Shown: piece after piece, positions 5,811 through 5,834 of the stretch | How the letters are laid out: each line of letters starts with the position of its first letter | Numbering within the stretch: the first letter of the stretch is position 1 | From: Sulfurovum sp. | Lineage (GTDB): Bacteria; Campylobacterota; Campylobacteria; Campylobacterales; Sulfurovaceae | Assembly (NCBI GenBank): GCA_020726085.1 | Contig: DYTG01000104.1 | Span: 1 to 5,834, forward strand | DNA length: 5,834 nucleotides | Reading direction: 5' to 3' | Program-made: the position numbers and the translations under genes | The notes under the pieces: generated by a model | Told to the model about the DNA's origin: nothing | The model's input: only the letters and a program-made list of their open reading frames with translations | The model's database searches: none

Positions 5811-5834
5811 ATCCCCAAAAAGCAAACAAACAAA

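Noticed and set aside
1..5834. CRISPR arrays, tRNA or rRNA genes, insertion-sequence ends
   Set aside because: No regularly spaced direct repeats, no tRNA-like cloverleaf with a T-loop consensus, and no transposase motifs or flanking terminal repeats were seen.

Overview
The window looks like part of a Campylobacterota (Epsilonproteobacteria) chromosome. This is inferred from AT-rich DNA, promoters with a clear -10 box but no good -35 box, and above all a tsaE-lptB gene pair, which I recall as a conserved pair in Campylobacter and Helicobacter. The genus cannot be fixed from sequence alone.

Layout. Positions 1-114 are a non-coding leader with a short palindrome. Two overlapping plus-strand housekeeping genes follow: tsaE (115-537, tRNA t6A modification ATPase) and lptB (530-1252, ATPase of the lipopolysaccharide export machine). 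The next three genes lie on the minus strand. In order of transcription they are a 39-residue lipoprotein (5449-5568, short and easily missed), a 1101-residue lipoprotein fusing a UshA-type 5'-nucleotidase to a choice-of-anchor I beta-propeller-like domain (1987-5292), and a six-helix PAP2 membrane phosphatase (1249-1926). The PAP2 gene runs tail to tail into lptB, and the two stop codons overlap by 4 bases. The last ~260 bases (5569-5834) hold the promoter of the small lipoprotein, a long imperfect inverted repeat, and a rightward promoter whose gene lies outside the window.

How it fits together. The plus-strand pair serves translation fidelity and outer-membrane assembly. The minus-strand genes are envelope proteins: a lipid-anchored nucleotidase that would release phosphate and nucleosides outside the inner membrane, and an integral membrane lipid or pyrophosphate phosphatase. 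A shared theme of phosphate or lipid-phosphate turnover is plausible, but no Pho-type regulatory site was recognised.

I see no clear new biological system. The points most worth a second look are the nucleotidase/propeller fusion, the absence of rpoN after lptB, the cluster of three hairpins at the end of the small lipoprotein gene, the bulged inverted repeat near the right edge, and the convergent stop-codon overlap.
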